Position numbers and translations under genes: made by a program
The notes under the pieces: generated by a model
Databases searched by the model: none
The model's input: only the letters and a program-made list of their open reading frames with translations
What the model was told of the DNA's origin: nothing
NCBI GenBank assembly: GCA_965205545.1
Contig: OZ242170.1
Location: 248,001-312,000 of the forward strand
Reading direction: 5' to 3'
DNA length: 64,000 nt
From: Bin55 sp965205545
GTDB taxonomy: Bacteria; Pseudomonadota; Gammaproteobacteria; Pseudomonadales; Azotimanducaceae
Part shown: piece by piece, positions 9,773 through 18,775 of the stretch
Layout of the letters: the number at the start of each line of letters is the position of its first letter
Position numbering within the stretch: position 1 is the first letter of the stretch

Positions 9773-11017
9773 TTGAACGCGAACGCGCGCAGGTTCATTA
9801 AGGACAGTTGGCAAACGCCAATGGCGTTCCTTGTCATTGCAAGCATTGCCGTTCCCATAGGTCTCTCCACCTGGCAAGCGTTGATAAACAACTATGCCGT
9901 TGAGCAGGTGGGATTCACGGGTCTCGAAAACGGCCTTATGCAAAGTTTTCGGGAAGTACCTGGATTTCTAGCGTTTACGACGGTGTTCTTTCTTCTCGCC
10001 ATGCGAGAACAGACATTTGCCGTCTTAGCCCTTGCAGCTTTTGGATTGGGAGTAACGATCACTGGCTTGTTGCCCAGTGTGATTGGTCTTTACTGCTCCG
10101 TCGTTTTGATGTCCTTTGGCTTTCATTACTTTGAGACAGTAAAGCAGTCTCTCTCGTTACAGTGGCTACCCAAGGACCAGGCACCTAGACTGCTCGGCAA
10201 GCTACTCTCCATAAGTTCAATCGCTGCTCTTCTCACATTCCTCTGCATCCTGGCTCTCATCGAAGGTCCCAAGTTGTTCGGATATGAAGGATTGGATTTT
10301 CTACCCATATTCGCGGTTGCGGGCGGAATTGTGTTGGCTTTGGTGGTCTACTTGCAACTTGCCTTTCCCAAGATCGAAAGCAGTGTTCCTCAGCGTAAGC
10401 ACCTCGTGATGCGAGCCCGCTATTGGCTGTATTTCGTGCTTACTTTCTTTTCTGGTGCTCGTCGGCAGATATTTGTGGCTTTTGCGGGGTTCCTGCTTGT
10501 CGAGAAGTTTGGCTACAGCCTTACAAACATCACGGTATTGCTTCTAGTGAATCACTTTTGTACTTGGCTATTTGCGGAACGAATTGGAAGACTAATAGGA
10601 GTAATTGGCGAAAAACGCGCACTGACCATTGAGTATGTAGGCCTTGTCTTCGTGTTCATAGGTTACGCGTTTGTAGATTCGGCGGTGGTGGCGGGAGGTC
10701 TTTATGTCGTCGACAATCTCATGTTCGCCTTGGCAATCGCAATAAAGACATATTTCCAGAAAATCGCAGATCCAGCCGATATAGCGGGAACTGCCAGCGT
10801 AGCATTGACCATAAATCATGTACTCGCGGTCATCATTCCCGCAGTGTTGGGATTCGTGTGGCTGTCTTCGCGCAGTGCCGTGTTTCTCATTGGAGCTGGA
10901 CTTGCTCTCATATCGCTGTGTCTGTCGCAATTGATTCCGCGTCAACCCCGCGTTGGGAATGAGTATGTTCTAATCGGGAATTCAACTTCGCGAGATGGTG
11001 TAGACAAGAGTGCTTAG
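9773..11017 (+). CDS. MFS-type membrane transporter
   Basis: A 414-residue, very hydrophobic protein with about 12 predicted membrane helices. It begins with a short charged N-terminus (NANARRFIKDSW) and a first helix containing FLVIASIAVPIGLSTW. A motif-A-like loop, AERIGRLIGVIGEKRAL, lies near residue 265-280, between two helices of the second half, as in major facilitator transporters. The C-terminal tail is hydrophilic. No ATG precedes the conserved part: the frame opens at a stop near 9739 and TTG at 9773 is the first plausible start, with an ATG at 9821 inside the first helix as a poorer option. It faces the carboxylase gene head to head with about 230 bases between. Substrate is not recognisable. 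Confidence 0.75.
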   Translation: MNANARRFIKDSWQTPMAFLVIASIAVPIGLSTWQALINNYAVEQVGFTGLENGLMQSFREVPGFLAFTTVFFLLAMREQTFAVLALAAFGLGVTITGLLPSVIGLYCSVVLMSFGFHYFETVKQSLSLQWLPKDQAPRLLGKLLSISSIAALLTFLCILALIEGPKLFGYEGLDFLPIFAVAGGIVLALVVYLQLAFPKIESSVPQRKHLVMRARYWLYFVLTFFSGARRQIFVAFAGFLLVEKFGYSLTNITVLLLVNHFCTWLFAERIGRLIGVIGEKRALTIEYVGLVFVFIGYAFVDSAVVAGGLYVVDNLMFALAIAIKTYFQKIADPADIAGTASVALTINHVLAVIIPAVLGFVWLSSRSAVFLIGAGLALISLCLSQLIPRQPRVGNEYVLIGNSTSRDGVDKSA

Positions 11018-11152
11018 GACTTTGAAGAATCGCGCTGCTGCAGAGCACGGTTGCCATTTAAACGTAAGAACGTGTAGATCTACTACCACGGGAACGCCAC
11101 AGAGGTCGTACACCGTAGTAGCTGACAAGCTCAATTCTCAGATTCTGGTCAA

Positions 11153-12883
11153 TTGGCTGTAGCACCAGACACGCGAGGTCAGAACTTCTATCGCGAGGAC
11201 CGCGCACTGCAGGTTCTGTTGCCTCTTTACTTGGGTAGCGAACTAGCGAATTTTCTAGCTCCCCACTTGAACACACTTGGGCACCGTGCAGCTAACGATC
11301 TCGACGAGCACGCAATGCTCGCCAACGCCCATCCACCTGTGCTGCACACTCGAGACCGTTTCGGTCGTGACCAGGATTGGATTGAATACCACCCTTCCTA
11401 TCGAGTTCTCGAACGAGCTGCTTTCGACGAGTTTCAAATCCACGCGATGAGCCATCGTGGTGGAGTGTTCGATTGGACGGACCCGTTGCCCCTAGTGGCG
11501 AAACATGCCTTTACGTACCTCTTCAATCAAGCCGAGTTTGGCTTAGGTTGTCCAATCAATGTGACAGATTCCGCGGCGCATCTAATTCGGAAATTCGGCT
11601 CGCAGGAAATTCAAGACCGGTTTCTTCCGCGAATGCTCTGTAGCACCGGTGACGATCATTGGCAGGGAGCACAGTTCATTACGGAACAAGAAGGTGGATC
11701 GGACGTCGGAACGATAGAGACACGGGCTGAGCGATTTAGAGCCAGGTGGCGAATTTACGGAGAAAAGTGGTTCTGTTCCAACGCGGACGCTGAAGTCGTC
11801 ACATTGCTCGCACGTCCTTCTGGAGCTCCAGAGGGAACTCAGGGATTGGGTCTTTTCGTTGTGCCGCGAACGTTGGATTCAGGAGAGAGAAACAACTACC
11901 GCATCGTTAAGCTAAAGGACAAGCTTGGCACGCGCTCCATGGCTAGCGGCGAAATCACATTTGAAGGGGCCGAAGCCTATCAGTTGGGCGAATTGGGGAA
12001 GGGATTCCGTCACATGGCGGAGATGATCAATTGGTCTCGTCTTTCCAATGGCGTCAAATCCTCTGCCTTGATGAGGCGGGCTGTGCACGATGCCCGTACT
12101 GTCGCGCAATCTCGCGAGGTCTTCGGACACAAGATTGCGAATCTCCCACTGGGAAAGCGACAGCTACTGAAGCTATCGCTTCCGGCAGAGCAGGCATTGT
12201 CCATGTGGATGTTTGTAGCCTCCGTTCTTGACGCCGCTGAAAAAACAGATTCGAAATGCGGGATTGATTTCGAAAAGTGCGCTCGGCTGGCCACACCCGT
12301 ATTGAAGATGCGCGCAACGCGTGACGCGAGGTCGGTCACATCGGATGCCATGGAGATGCGAGGTGGCTGCGGCTATATTGAAGAGTTCGTAAATCCGAGA
12401 CTCGTGCGAGATGCGCTGCTCGGTTCTATTTGGGAAGGCACTACCAACATAATTGCCATAGATGTTGTGCGTCGTGCTATTAGCCGAAGTGATTGTCTAC
12501 GAGCATATGTCGACGTTCTTAGGGAACGTCTAAACGCCCTACGCCGCATTGACTCGCGATACGTCGCTGAACTCGCCACTTGGCTGGACCGCTGTGCGGA
12601 ATTTGCACTTCAAGTCGCAAAGAGTGAAGAGGAGCAGCATTACCGGCAAGTTGCCTCAGCGCTCTATCACGTTTGCACAGCAATATTAATGGCTTGGGAG
12701 GCACATGAGACGGGCTACGGCAGCCGCTTGCTATGGTCCCGACTAGTTGTCGACCACCGGCTTGCAGAATATACGCCGGTTCAAAAACGGCCATCCAGTG
12801 ACGAATTGATCGACCTCTTGGTGGGGGATAAAGACGTAGACGTCGACGACGCTGATGTTCTGCTTCGAAGTTCGCGGCTTTAA
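11153..12883 (+). CDS. AidB-like acyl-CoA dehydrogenase
   Basis: A 576-residue flavoprotein of the acyl-CoA dehydrogenase superfamily, AidB branch. Visible signatures are ANAHPPVLHTRDRFGRDQDW near the N-terminus, FITEQEGGSDVG in the flavin-binding beta-domain, KLGTRSMASGEITFEG, GGCGYIEE and SIWEGTTNIIAIDVVR near the C-terminal part. E. coli AidB belongs to the adaptive response to alkylation and binds DNA and FAD; other members are ordinary acyl-CoA dehydrogenases, so DNA protection is only a possibility here. The start is TTG 11153: no ATG occurs in frame between the upstream stop (11123) and residue 54, and homology needs the N-terminus. No clear Shine-Dalgarno is seen. It is about 135 bases downstream of the MFS gene on the same strand. 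Confidence 0.85.
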   Translation: MAVAPDTRGQNFYREDRALQVLLPLYLGSELANFLAPHLNTLGHRAANDLDEHAMLANAHPPVLHTRDRFGRDQDWIEYHPSYRVLERAAFDEFQIHAMSHRGGVFDWTDPLPLVAKHAFTYLFNQAEFGLGCPINVTDSAAHLIRKFGSQEIQDRFLPRMLCSTGDDHWQGAQFITEQEGGSDVGTIETRAERFRARWRIYGEKWFCSNADAEVVTLLARPSGAPEGTQGLGLFVVPRTLDSGERNNYRIVKLKDKLGTRSMASGEITFEGAEAYQLGELGKGFRHMAEMINWSRLSNGVKSSALMRRAVHDARTVAQSREVFGHKIANLPLGKRQLLKLSLPAEQALSMWMFVASVLDAAEKTDSKCGIDFEKCARLATPVLKMRATRDARSVTSDAMEMRGGCGYIEEFVNPRLVRDALLGSIWEGTTNIIAIDVVRRAISRSDCLRAYVDVLRERLNALRRIDSRYVAELATWLDRCAEFALQVAKSEEEQHYRQVASALYHVCTAILMAWEAHETGYGSRLLWSRLVVDHRLAEYTPVQKRPSSDELIDLLVGDKDVDVDDADVLLRSSRL

Positions 12884-13092
12884 CCCGCGCACTATCTAGC
12901 GATGGCATGCTATATATTCAGCGTGGGGTTTGTGCGACGTCGCTGAGATATCACAGATCGCGATCGCCATACGTATCTTGTCATCGGTGCCAATGTCGAT
13001 CCGAAACTTTCTAGTCGCTACACTTTCTAAACTGATTGAAGGTCAAAGAAATTTGGTTGCCGTAGACCCACTTGTCGCATAAGGAGATTGAA

Positions 13093-13329
13093 GTGGCCAG
13101 AACTGTCAACATTCCTCCTTTAGCCCAGTGCATACTCGTTCCGGGACTAGCCGTTGCCTTTCACTTCCTCATCATTCGTCCGCTTGTTTTGCCATTTGTA
13201 TGTTGTTCTGGAGACTACGTGTGTGAAATTGGCTATGCAATGGGGGTTGAGCTTCCATTTTGGCTATGTGTTGTGGCGACCGCTTGGTTGTTGTTCCGGA
13301 AACCTCGAAATACACCACAGCTTGGTTGA
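13093..13329 (+). CDS. Small two-helix membrane protein, unknown function
   Basis: GTG at 13093 follows a perfect AAGGAG at 13081-13086 with 6 bases of spacing, which decides the start over the TTG at 13072. The 78-residue product has two hydrophobic stretches (about residues 9-36 and 48-65) separated by a loop with a Cys pair (VCCSGDYVCEIGY). It ends with a basic tail (FRKPRNTPQLG). This looks like a small inner-membrane protein. I recognise no family. It stands alone between the aidB-like gene and a convergent ABC exporter. Confidence 0.5.
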   Translation: MARTVNIPPLAQCILVPGLAVAFHFLIIRPLVLPFVCCSGDYVCEIGYAMGVELPFWLCVVATAWLLFRKPRNTPQLG

Positions 13330-13369
13330 AAGCACCAGATTTGTAAGTACGGACTAAAAAGAAGGAAGC

Positions 13370-15169
13370 TCATCCTCGGTAGCCGCTGACGAGACGCTCG
13401 TAGTAGCTGTCGGCTAGCAACGAATTGTGCGTTCCTTGGTTTACAACACGTCCCTCGTCGAGTACGACAATCAAGTCGGCGTTTCGAACGGTCTTCATGC
13501 GGTGAGCAATTGAAACAACTGTTGCCGTTTTCCCAAGTTCGACCAGCGCTTTTTCTACGGCTTCTTCGCTTGCCGCATCCAATGAGCTCGTTGCCTCGTC
13601 CAACAAATAGACCGAAGGATTGATCAATATTGCTCGGGCAAGGCTAATCCGTTGCTTTTGCCCTCCCGATAAACGAGCTCCAACTTCCCCCAAATCGGTT
13701 TGGTAACCCTCCGGAAGTTCCTCTATGAATTCGTGGGCGTATGCCAATTTGCTCGCCCGTTTTATCTCATCGATAGACGCATTTGGCATTCCATAGGCGA
13801 TGTTTTCTGCCACGGTTCCCGAGGTAAGCATCTCGGCCTGAGGGACAAAGCCAAATCGCGCGCGCCATTCCTCATGCGTGAATTTGGAAAAGGGCACTCC
13901 ATTTGCAAGGATGTCCCCGGAATCCGGTTCGACAATTCTCAGCAAAATTTTGAAAATTGTTGACTTTCCAGAGCCAGACATTCCGACAATTGCTACATTG
14001 CTTCGTGCGGGGAGTATCAGCCGGATGTTTTCGAGAGCTCTAGAGTTGCGAGTTGGATAGGTATAGCAAATGTCACGTAGTTCTAAATCGCATTCGCGTG
14101 GAATTTTGTCGTCGCTTCCTTCGATTTCGGGAAGGGGAAGCTGCAAGATTTCAATGAGCTTCTGGGCACGACCCAAAGCAACGCTAAAGGTTGTGATCAG
14201 CGATGCCACACCGCTGCCGCTGCCGATGATTCGTATTGCAAAAAAGGCAAACGCTATCGCAGTGCCTACGGTCAGTTCATTCGATGCGATCAGGCTCAAC
14301 CCGTAGGAAGCTGCGCCAATCAGAATTGAGATGGAAATTAAGCGAAAGACACTGAAAATTAGGATCTGAAGCCGCTCTTGAGCAAGCATGTAACGTTTGA
14401 CTTCGTTCGTGAAGTCTGCAAATGTCGCTGTCTCACGCCGAATTTGATTGAAGGCATAGACAATGTCTCGGGATCTAAACGTCTCGCCTGCGTGCCTACC
14501 AGACTGTGCCTCAGCCTTTTGCAGACGTTCGCCAAATTTCCTGAGGATTGGTGAAAACGCCAGAATTGGAAGTGCGATAAAGATTGCAATTCCCACAGCC
14601 ATGATGGTCAATCTAGGACTGACGTAAATTGCGCCGCCAAGTGCTCCGACCAGACCCACTACCACCGAGAGTGCGGTCGGAATTGTCATACCAATGAAGT
14701 TTCCTAGCTGAGCCGTGTCCGCTATGACTCGAGTCTGCAGTTCTCCACTCGACTCTTCGTCAATAATCGAGTCGCCATGCTGCATTACTCGTTGGAATAC
14801 ACTAATCCGAATATTTCGGATGTAGTTGGCGCCGGCCCATGCAATCGTGTATTGAGCTATGCCACTAATAGCCGTGACGATCGCAACTACAAGAACAATT
14901 AGCAGCCCAAAATCTGCAATGGTTTGGAGAATTTCCGAATTCGCCAACACGAGGTCCAGACGTGCGTTGATAATCAAGCCAATAGACAGAAAGCCCAGCG
15001 TTACAAGCCCTGTTGCTGCGTATGCAAATACCAAATACCACTTGTAGGGGCTAATAAACGGCCAAAACGCCTGAACGAAGTCTCGAACTGAAGGGCCCGA
15101 ACGCGGCATCTGACCTCGTCCCTGCCGAAAGAAAAATCCTCTACCAAATTGTCTGGTGTTCTCTGTCAT
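13370..15169 (-). CDS. ABC exporter, MsbA-like (fused permease and ATPase)
   Basis: A 599-residue half-transporter: N-terminal six-helix exporter domain (residues about 30-330), then a nucleotide-binding domain. The latter has Walker A GMSGSGKST near residue 390, signature LSGGQKQR near 497, Walker B with catalytic Glu in YLLDEATSSLD, and the H-loop SIAHR. All catalytic motifs are intact, so it can work as a homodimer. The ATG at 15169 (MTENTRQFGRG) is taken as start; a TTG at 15208 would add 13 residues. The short segment before the first helix (RGQMPRSGPS) resembles the MsbA-related branch. The substrate may be a lipid, peptide or drug. The gene lies immediately downstream of the acetoacetyl-CoA synthetase gene on the same strand (49 bases). 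Confidence 0.85.
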   Translation of the reverse strand: MTENTRQFGRGFFFRQGRGQMPRSGPSVRDFVQAFWPFISPYKWYLVFAYAATGLVTLGFLSIGLIINARLDLVLANSEILQTIADFGLLIVLVVAIVTAISGIAQYTIAWAGANYIRNIRISVFQRVMQHGDSIIDEESSGELQTRVIADTAQLGNFIGMTIPTALSVVVGLVGALGGAIYVSPRLTIMAVGIAIFIALPILAFSPILRKFGERLQKAEAQSGRHAGETFRSRDIVYAFNQIRRETATFADFTNEVKRYMLAQERLQILIFSVFRLISISILIGAASYGLSLIASNELTVGTAIAFAFFAIRIIGSGSGVASLITTFSVALGRAQKLIEILQLPLPEIEGSDDKIPRECDLELRDICYTYPTRNSRALENIRLILPARSNVAIVGMSGSGKSTIFKILLRIVEPDSGDILANGVPFSKFTHEEWRARFGFVPQAEMLTSGTVAENIAYGMPNASIDEIKRASKLAYAHEFIEELPEGYQTDLGEVGARLSGGQKQRISLARAILINPSVYLLDEATSSLDAASEEAVEKALVELGKTATVVSIAHRMKTVRNADLIVVLDEGRVVNQGTHNSLLADSYYERLVSGYRG

Positions 15170-15218
15170 GCGTTCTCTTGATTGTTTGCATTGAGATTTT
15201 GCACTCAAACAACGCCTC

Positions 15219-17129
15219 TTACCCTAGTTCCTCTCTGAATCGAAACTCGTCCAAAGATTCTGGATTCTCAAGTGCAGATGTGTTTGCAATGTCTCTTCCA
15301 TGCACGACATCTCGTACAGCGATTTCGGCAATCTTCCCAGAGCGGGTTCTTGGAATGTCGGTTACCTGCAGAACTACCGCAGGTACGTGCTTTGGCGAGG
15401 CATTGGTTCGAATCCGTTGCTTGATTGTGGATGTCAGCTCGGAGTCAAGCTTAATCCCCTTTACAAGAACTACGAACAACACTATGCGGGTATCTCCGTC
15501 CCAGCTCTGGCCGATGCAGAGTGCTTCTGACACTTCTTTCATTGATTCCACCTGGCGATAGATTTCCGCGGTGCCAATTCGAACTCCTCCTGGATTTAAC
15601 AGCGCATCGCTCCGCCCGTAGATGATTAATCCTTGGGTGTCCGAAACTCGCTCCGCAAAATCTCTGTGTGCCCATACGTTTGGATACATCTCAAAGTAAG
15701 CGGATCGGTATTTCTCGTCATTCGGATCGTTCCAAAAGCCAATGGGCTTGCTAGGAAACGACTTCTTGCACACCAACTCGCCCTTTGTTCCTCGGATTGA
15801 GTTTGCGTTTTCGTCGAACACATCGACATCCATGCCAAGGCCTGGTCCTTGAATCTCTCCCCTATATACAGGCAACCACGGTATGCCAAGTTCAAAACAG
15901 GAGATGAGGTCCGTTCCCCCTGAAATAGAAGCCAATTGCACGTCTCTTTTGATGTTGGAGTAAATGTAATCGAACGACTCCGGCAAGAGCGGCGAACCCG
16001 TCGAGAGAACAGTTTGCAGCGGTTCAAAGCTTCCAGAGTCGATTGGCCGCACGCTCTCTTTCTGCAGAGTCGAGTAGTACTTTGCGCCCGCTCCGAATTC
16101 AGTTAATTCGTTGGATTCGATGAGATCCGGCAACAAGCCTGGGCTTGGGAAAAAAGGCGAACCGTCGTAGAGAACGATTGTGGCGTCGCTGGCCAGCGCC
16201 GATACCAGCCAATTCCACATCATCCAACCACACGTAGTGAAGAAGAAGATCCGTGAGGAACTATTGACGTTTACGTGCAACTGGTGCTCCTTCATGTGCT
16301 GCAGAAGCGTTCCGCCCGCACCGTGAACTATGCATTTTGGTTTGCCGGTTGTTCCGGACGAGTACATGATGAAGAGGGGATGGTTGAAGGGCAACTGCGT
16401 GAAATCCCATGTCGTCTCCGATCTCTTCCACACTTCATCAAAGTCGTCGCTGGTCTCGCTCAACAATCGCAGAAGGATTGTGTCTTCAATGCTAGGTATG
16501 AGTTTCTTCAACCTCAGTGCGTTTGCCGCTACCTCGAACTCCTTACCGTTGTAGCGATAGCCATCCACCGATATGAGCAGTTTCGGTGAAATCTGGCTGA
16601 ATCGATCGAATGCGCCCTGATATCCAAAGTCCGGCGAACAGGATGACCAGATAGCGCCAATGGTGGCAGTACCAAGCATTGCAATTACGGTCTCGGGCAC
16701 GTTAGGCATGTAACCAGCGACACGGTCGCCTTTTCGAATTCCTCGCTCTTTAAGTTCCGCAGCAAACTGGATTGATTTGGTATACAACTCGCCAAAACTT
16801 AGTGAGCGCATCTGCCCCGACTCCACCAACGAAAGGACTGCGGTTGAGTCATCGCGTCGACGGAGCATGTTCTCTGCGTAGTTGAGAGTTGATTCTGGAA
16901 AGAAGCGGCTTGAGAGGAAGTCTTCGCCATCTATGAGCACTTCGCCTTTGCGGCTGCCTATGACATTAAGGAAGCCCCACGCATGTCCCCAAAATTCCGC
17001 TCGATTCTCTACGGACCAGCGATGAAGAGACTGGTAATCGGGTGGTTCAAACCCCACCGATCTGCCGAATCTGGTCAAGTTGCAATCAGCGACTCTTGAT
17101 TCGGAGGGCTCCCACAGAAGCGTAGACAC
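15219..17129 (-). CDS. Acetoacetyl-CoA synthetase
   Basis: An adenylate-forming enzyme of about 636 residues that activates acetoacetate to acetoacetyl-CoA (EC 6.2.1.16 by family). Seen in the sequence: N-terminal LLWEPSESRV..NLTRFGR typical of this family, AMP-binding loop YSSGTTGKPK, TTCGWMMWNW (family-typical, matched by acetyl-CoA synthetases), and the C-terminal IPRTRSGKIAE with the acetylatable Lys. The frame is open further upstream, but GTG 17129 gives the normal N-terminus and avoids overlap with the divergent matB. It could allow the cell to use ketone bodies or acetoacetate from leucine degradation, which fits the HMG-CoA-lyase-like gene at 54.3 kb. Confidence 0.88.
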   Translation of the reverse strand: MSTLLWEPSESRVADCNLTRFGRSVGFEPPDYQSLHRWSVENRAEFWGHAWGFLNVIGSRKGEVLIDGEDFLSSRFFPESTLNYAENMLRRRDDSTAVLSLVESGQMRSLSFGELYTKSIQFAAELKERGIRKGDRVAGYMPNVPETVIAMLGTATIGAIWSSCSPDFGYQGAFDRFSQISPKLLISVDGYRYNGKEFEVAANALRLKKLIPSIEDTILLRLLSETSDDFDEVWKRSETTWDFTQLPFNHPLFIMYSSGTTGKPKCIVHGAGGTLLQHMKEHQLHVNVNSSSRIFFFTTCGWMMWNWLVSALASDATIVLYDGSPFFPSPGLLPDLIESNELTEFGAGAKYYSTLQKESVRPIDSGSFEPLQTVLSTGSPLLPESFDYIYSNIKRDVQLASISGGTDLISCFELGIPWLPVYRGEIQGPGLGMDVDVFDENANSIRGTKGELVCKKSFPSKPIGFWNDPNDEKYRSAYFEMYPNVWAHRDFAERVSDTQGLIIYGRSDALLNPGGVRIGTAEIYRQVESMKEVSEALCIGQSWDGDTRIVLFVVLVKGIKLDSELTSTIKQRIRTNASPKHVPAVVLQVTDIPRTRSGKIAEIAVRDVVHGRDIANTSALENPESLDEFRFREELG

Positions 17130-17207
17130 TATTTTCGAAGGCCTGATGCTTTGGCAATATGCAAGAATACGAAACTTTACGAGTCCTTGTGTCACCAGCA
17201 CTGTTGC
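17130..17207. promoter_or_regulatory. Divergent promoter region between acetoacetyl-CoA synthetase and matB
   Basis: With the starts chosen here, only 78 bases separate two divergent acyl-CoA synthetase genes, so both promoters must lie in or around this gap or inside the neighbouring 5' ends. I see no convincing -35/-10 pair or operator. Confidence 0.35.
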
Positions 17208-18716
17208 ATGAACCGCAATCTCTACAAACGCATTGCTGCGACTTTCGAAAAAGCAGCTCATAAGACGTGCATCCGCACGAGCCGAGGCAATTGGACCTAT
17301 GGTCGGTTATGTGAATGTGTGGAACGAACCACGGGCGCCCTGCAGACCGTTGGTATAGCCGCTGGTGACCGAGTGTTAGTTCAATGTGGTAAGTCTCCCG
17401 AGTCGCTCGCGTTGTATTTGTCTTGTCTTCAAATAGGTGCTGTTTACGTGCCGCTCAACACGGCATACACGGAGCGAGAACTGCAGTACTTCATCAAGGA
17501 TACAGATCCTTCACTAATTGTGTTGGAAAGCCAACCAAAAACAACAGGGAAATTGCCTCGTCCCGTTTGGAGCGTCGACGATAACGGGCACGGGACTCTC
17601 AACGAACACGTAGCCAAGGCCTCACGGTTTAGGGGAGTAGCTCGGGTCGCTGAAGACGACATTGCTGCAATTCTCTACACTTCGGGAACGACTGGCAGGT
17701 CCAAGGGTGCAATGCTCACGCACGGAAATCTTGAATCGAACGCCGACGTCCTCATTGATTATTGGGGCTGGGAATCCTCCGACGTCTTGCTCCATGTATT
17801 GCCCATCTACCACGTGCACGGATTGTTCGTCGCAATCCACTGTGTGCTGCTTACTGGAACAGAGATGATCTGGCATGAAAGGTTTGATTCAGATCGTGTG
17901 ATAGCGGATTTGCTCGAGAGCACAGTTCTCATGGGTGTGCCAACGCACTACATCCGTCTACTGAATCGCTCTGGGTTTGACAGGAAGTGTGTTGGCAATA
18001 TGCGACTTTTTATTTCGGGATCGGCGCCCTTGTCGGCAAAGACGTTTCATGAGTTTGAGAAACGAACGGGGCTTCGAATTCTCGAACGATACGGCATGAG
18101 TGAGACTCTGATGAACACGTCGAATCCCCTCAATGGAGACAGAATCGCGGGAACCGTGGGATTTCCCTTGCCAGGCGTGCAATTACGAATCACAGACGAT
18201 AGCGGCCAACCTCGAACGAATGGTGAAGTAGGCGGGATTGAACTCAAGGGACCTAACGTATTCAAAGGGTACTGGCGTATGCCCGATCGAACGGCACTCG
18301 AGTTCGCCTCGGATGGTTATTTCAAAACGGGAGACGTTGGGTTTCAAGATACGCAGGGTAGGGTATCCATAGTTGGGAGAGAGAAGGATGTAATCATTAG
18401 TGGAGGCTTGAATGTGTACCCCGCAGAAGTTGAAGACGCAATCGAGCAAATGGACTCAGTTTTGGAAACTGCGATTGTTGGTGCTTCTCACGCCGATTTC
18501 GGCGAGGGTGTAGTTGCGGTTGTAGTAGCCGAACAACCCATTGCGTTGTCTTCGCTAGACAGTTTCCTCAAAGACCGACTGGCTCGATACAAGCATCCCA
18601 GAGCACTGTGTCAGGTAGAGAACCTTCCCAAAAACGCGATGGGAAAAGTTCAAAAAAACGTTCTAAGAGAGCGAGTTGCCGGCATCTTCTCTGAATCGCA
18701 GGACGAACGCAAATAG
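17208..18716 (+). CDS. matB: Malonyl-CoA synthetase (MatB-like)
   Basis: A 502-residue ANL-superfamily ligase that closely follows the MatB pattern. It has the AMP loop YTSGTTGRSKGAM, LLHVLPIYHVHGLFVA, VLMGVPTHYIRLL, MRLFISGSAPL, ERYGMSETLMNTSNP, GTVGFPLPGV, GPNVFKGYWRMP and the terminal LPKNAMGKVQKNVLRE with the catalytic Lys. MatB makes malonyl-CoA from malonate, ATP and CoA (EC 6.2.1.76); some relatives also take methylmalonate. ATG 17208 gives the usual length; the frame extends upstream to 17151. No malonyl-CoA decarboxylase or malonate transporter is adjacent, though an MFS gene lies 6 kb away. It is convergent with the ABC pair that ends at 18776. Confidence 0.87.
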   Translation: MNRNLYKRIAATFEKAAHKTCIRTSRGNWTYGRLCECVERTTGALQTVGIAAGDRVLVQCGKSPESLALYLSCLQIGAVYVPLNTAYTERELQYFIKDTDPSLIVLESQPKTTGKLPRPVWSVDDNGHGTLNEHVAKASRFRGVARVAEDDIAAILYTSGTTGRSKGAMLTHGNLESNADVLIDYWGWESSDVLLHVLPIYHVHGLFVAIHCVLLTGTEMIWHERFDSDRVIADLLESTVLMGVPTHYIRLLNRSGFDRKCVGNMRLFISGSAPLSAKTFHEFEKRTGLRILERYGMSETLMNTSNPLNGDRIAGTVGFPLPGVQLRITDDSGQPRTNGEVGGIELKGPNVFKGYWRMPDRTALEFASDGYFKTGDVGFQDTQGRVSIVGREKDVIISGGLNVYPAEVEDAIEQMDSVLETAIVGASHADFGEGVVAVVVAEQPIALSSLDSFLKDRLARYKHPRALCQVENLPKNAMGKVQKNVLRERVAGIFSESQDERK

Positions 18717-18748
18717 AGCGCATCGCGTTAATCGCTTTAATCTATAGG

Positions 18749-18772
18749 CTAGGCCCCATTTGATTGGGCTAG
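18749..18772. terminator. Possible hairpin between convergent genes
   Basis: CTAGGCCC at 18749-18756 can pair with GGGCTAG at 18766-18772 with one bulged G. It sits in the 59-base gap between matB and the convergent ABC transporter gene. There is no following T-run on either strand, so this is only a weak candidate. Confidence 0.3.
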
Positions 18773-18775
18773 AAA

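Noticed and set aside
17130..17261. N-terminal extension of acetoacetyl-CoA synthetase
   Set aside because: Would overlap divergent matB and add residues absent in the family.
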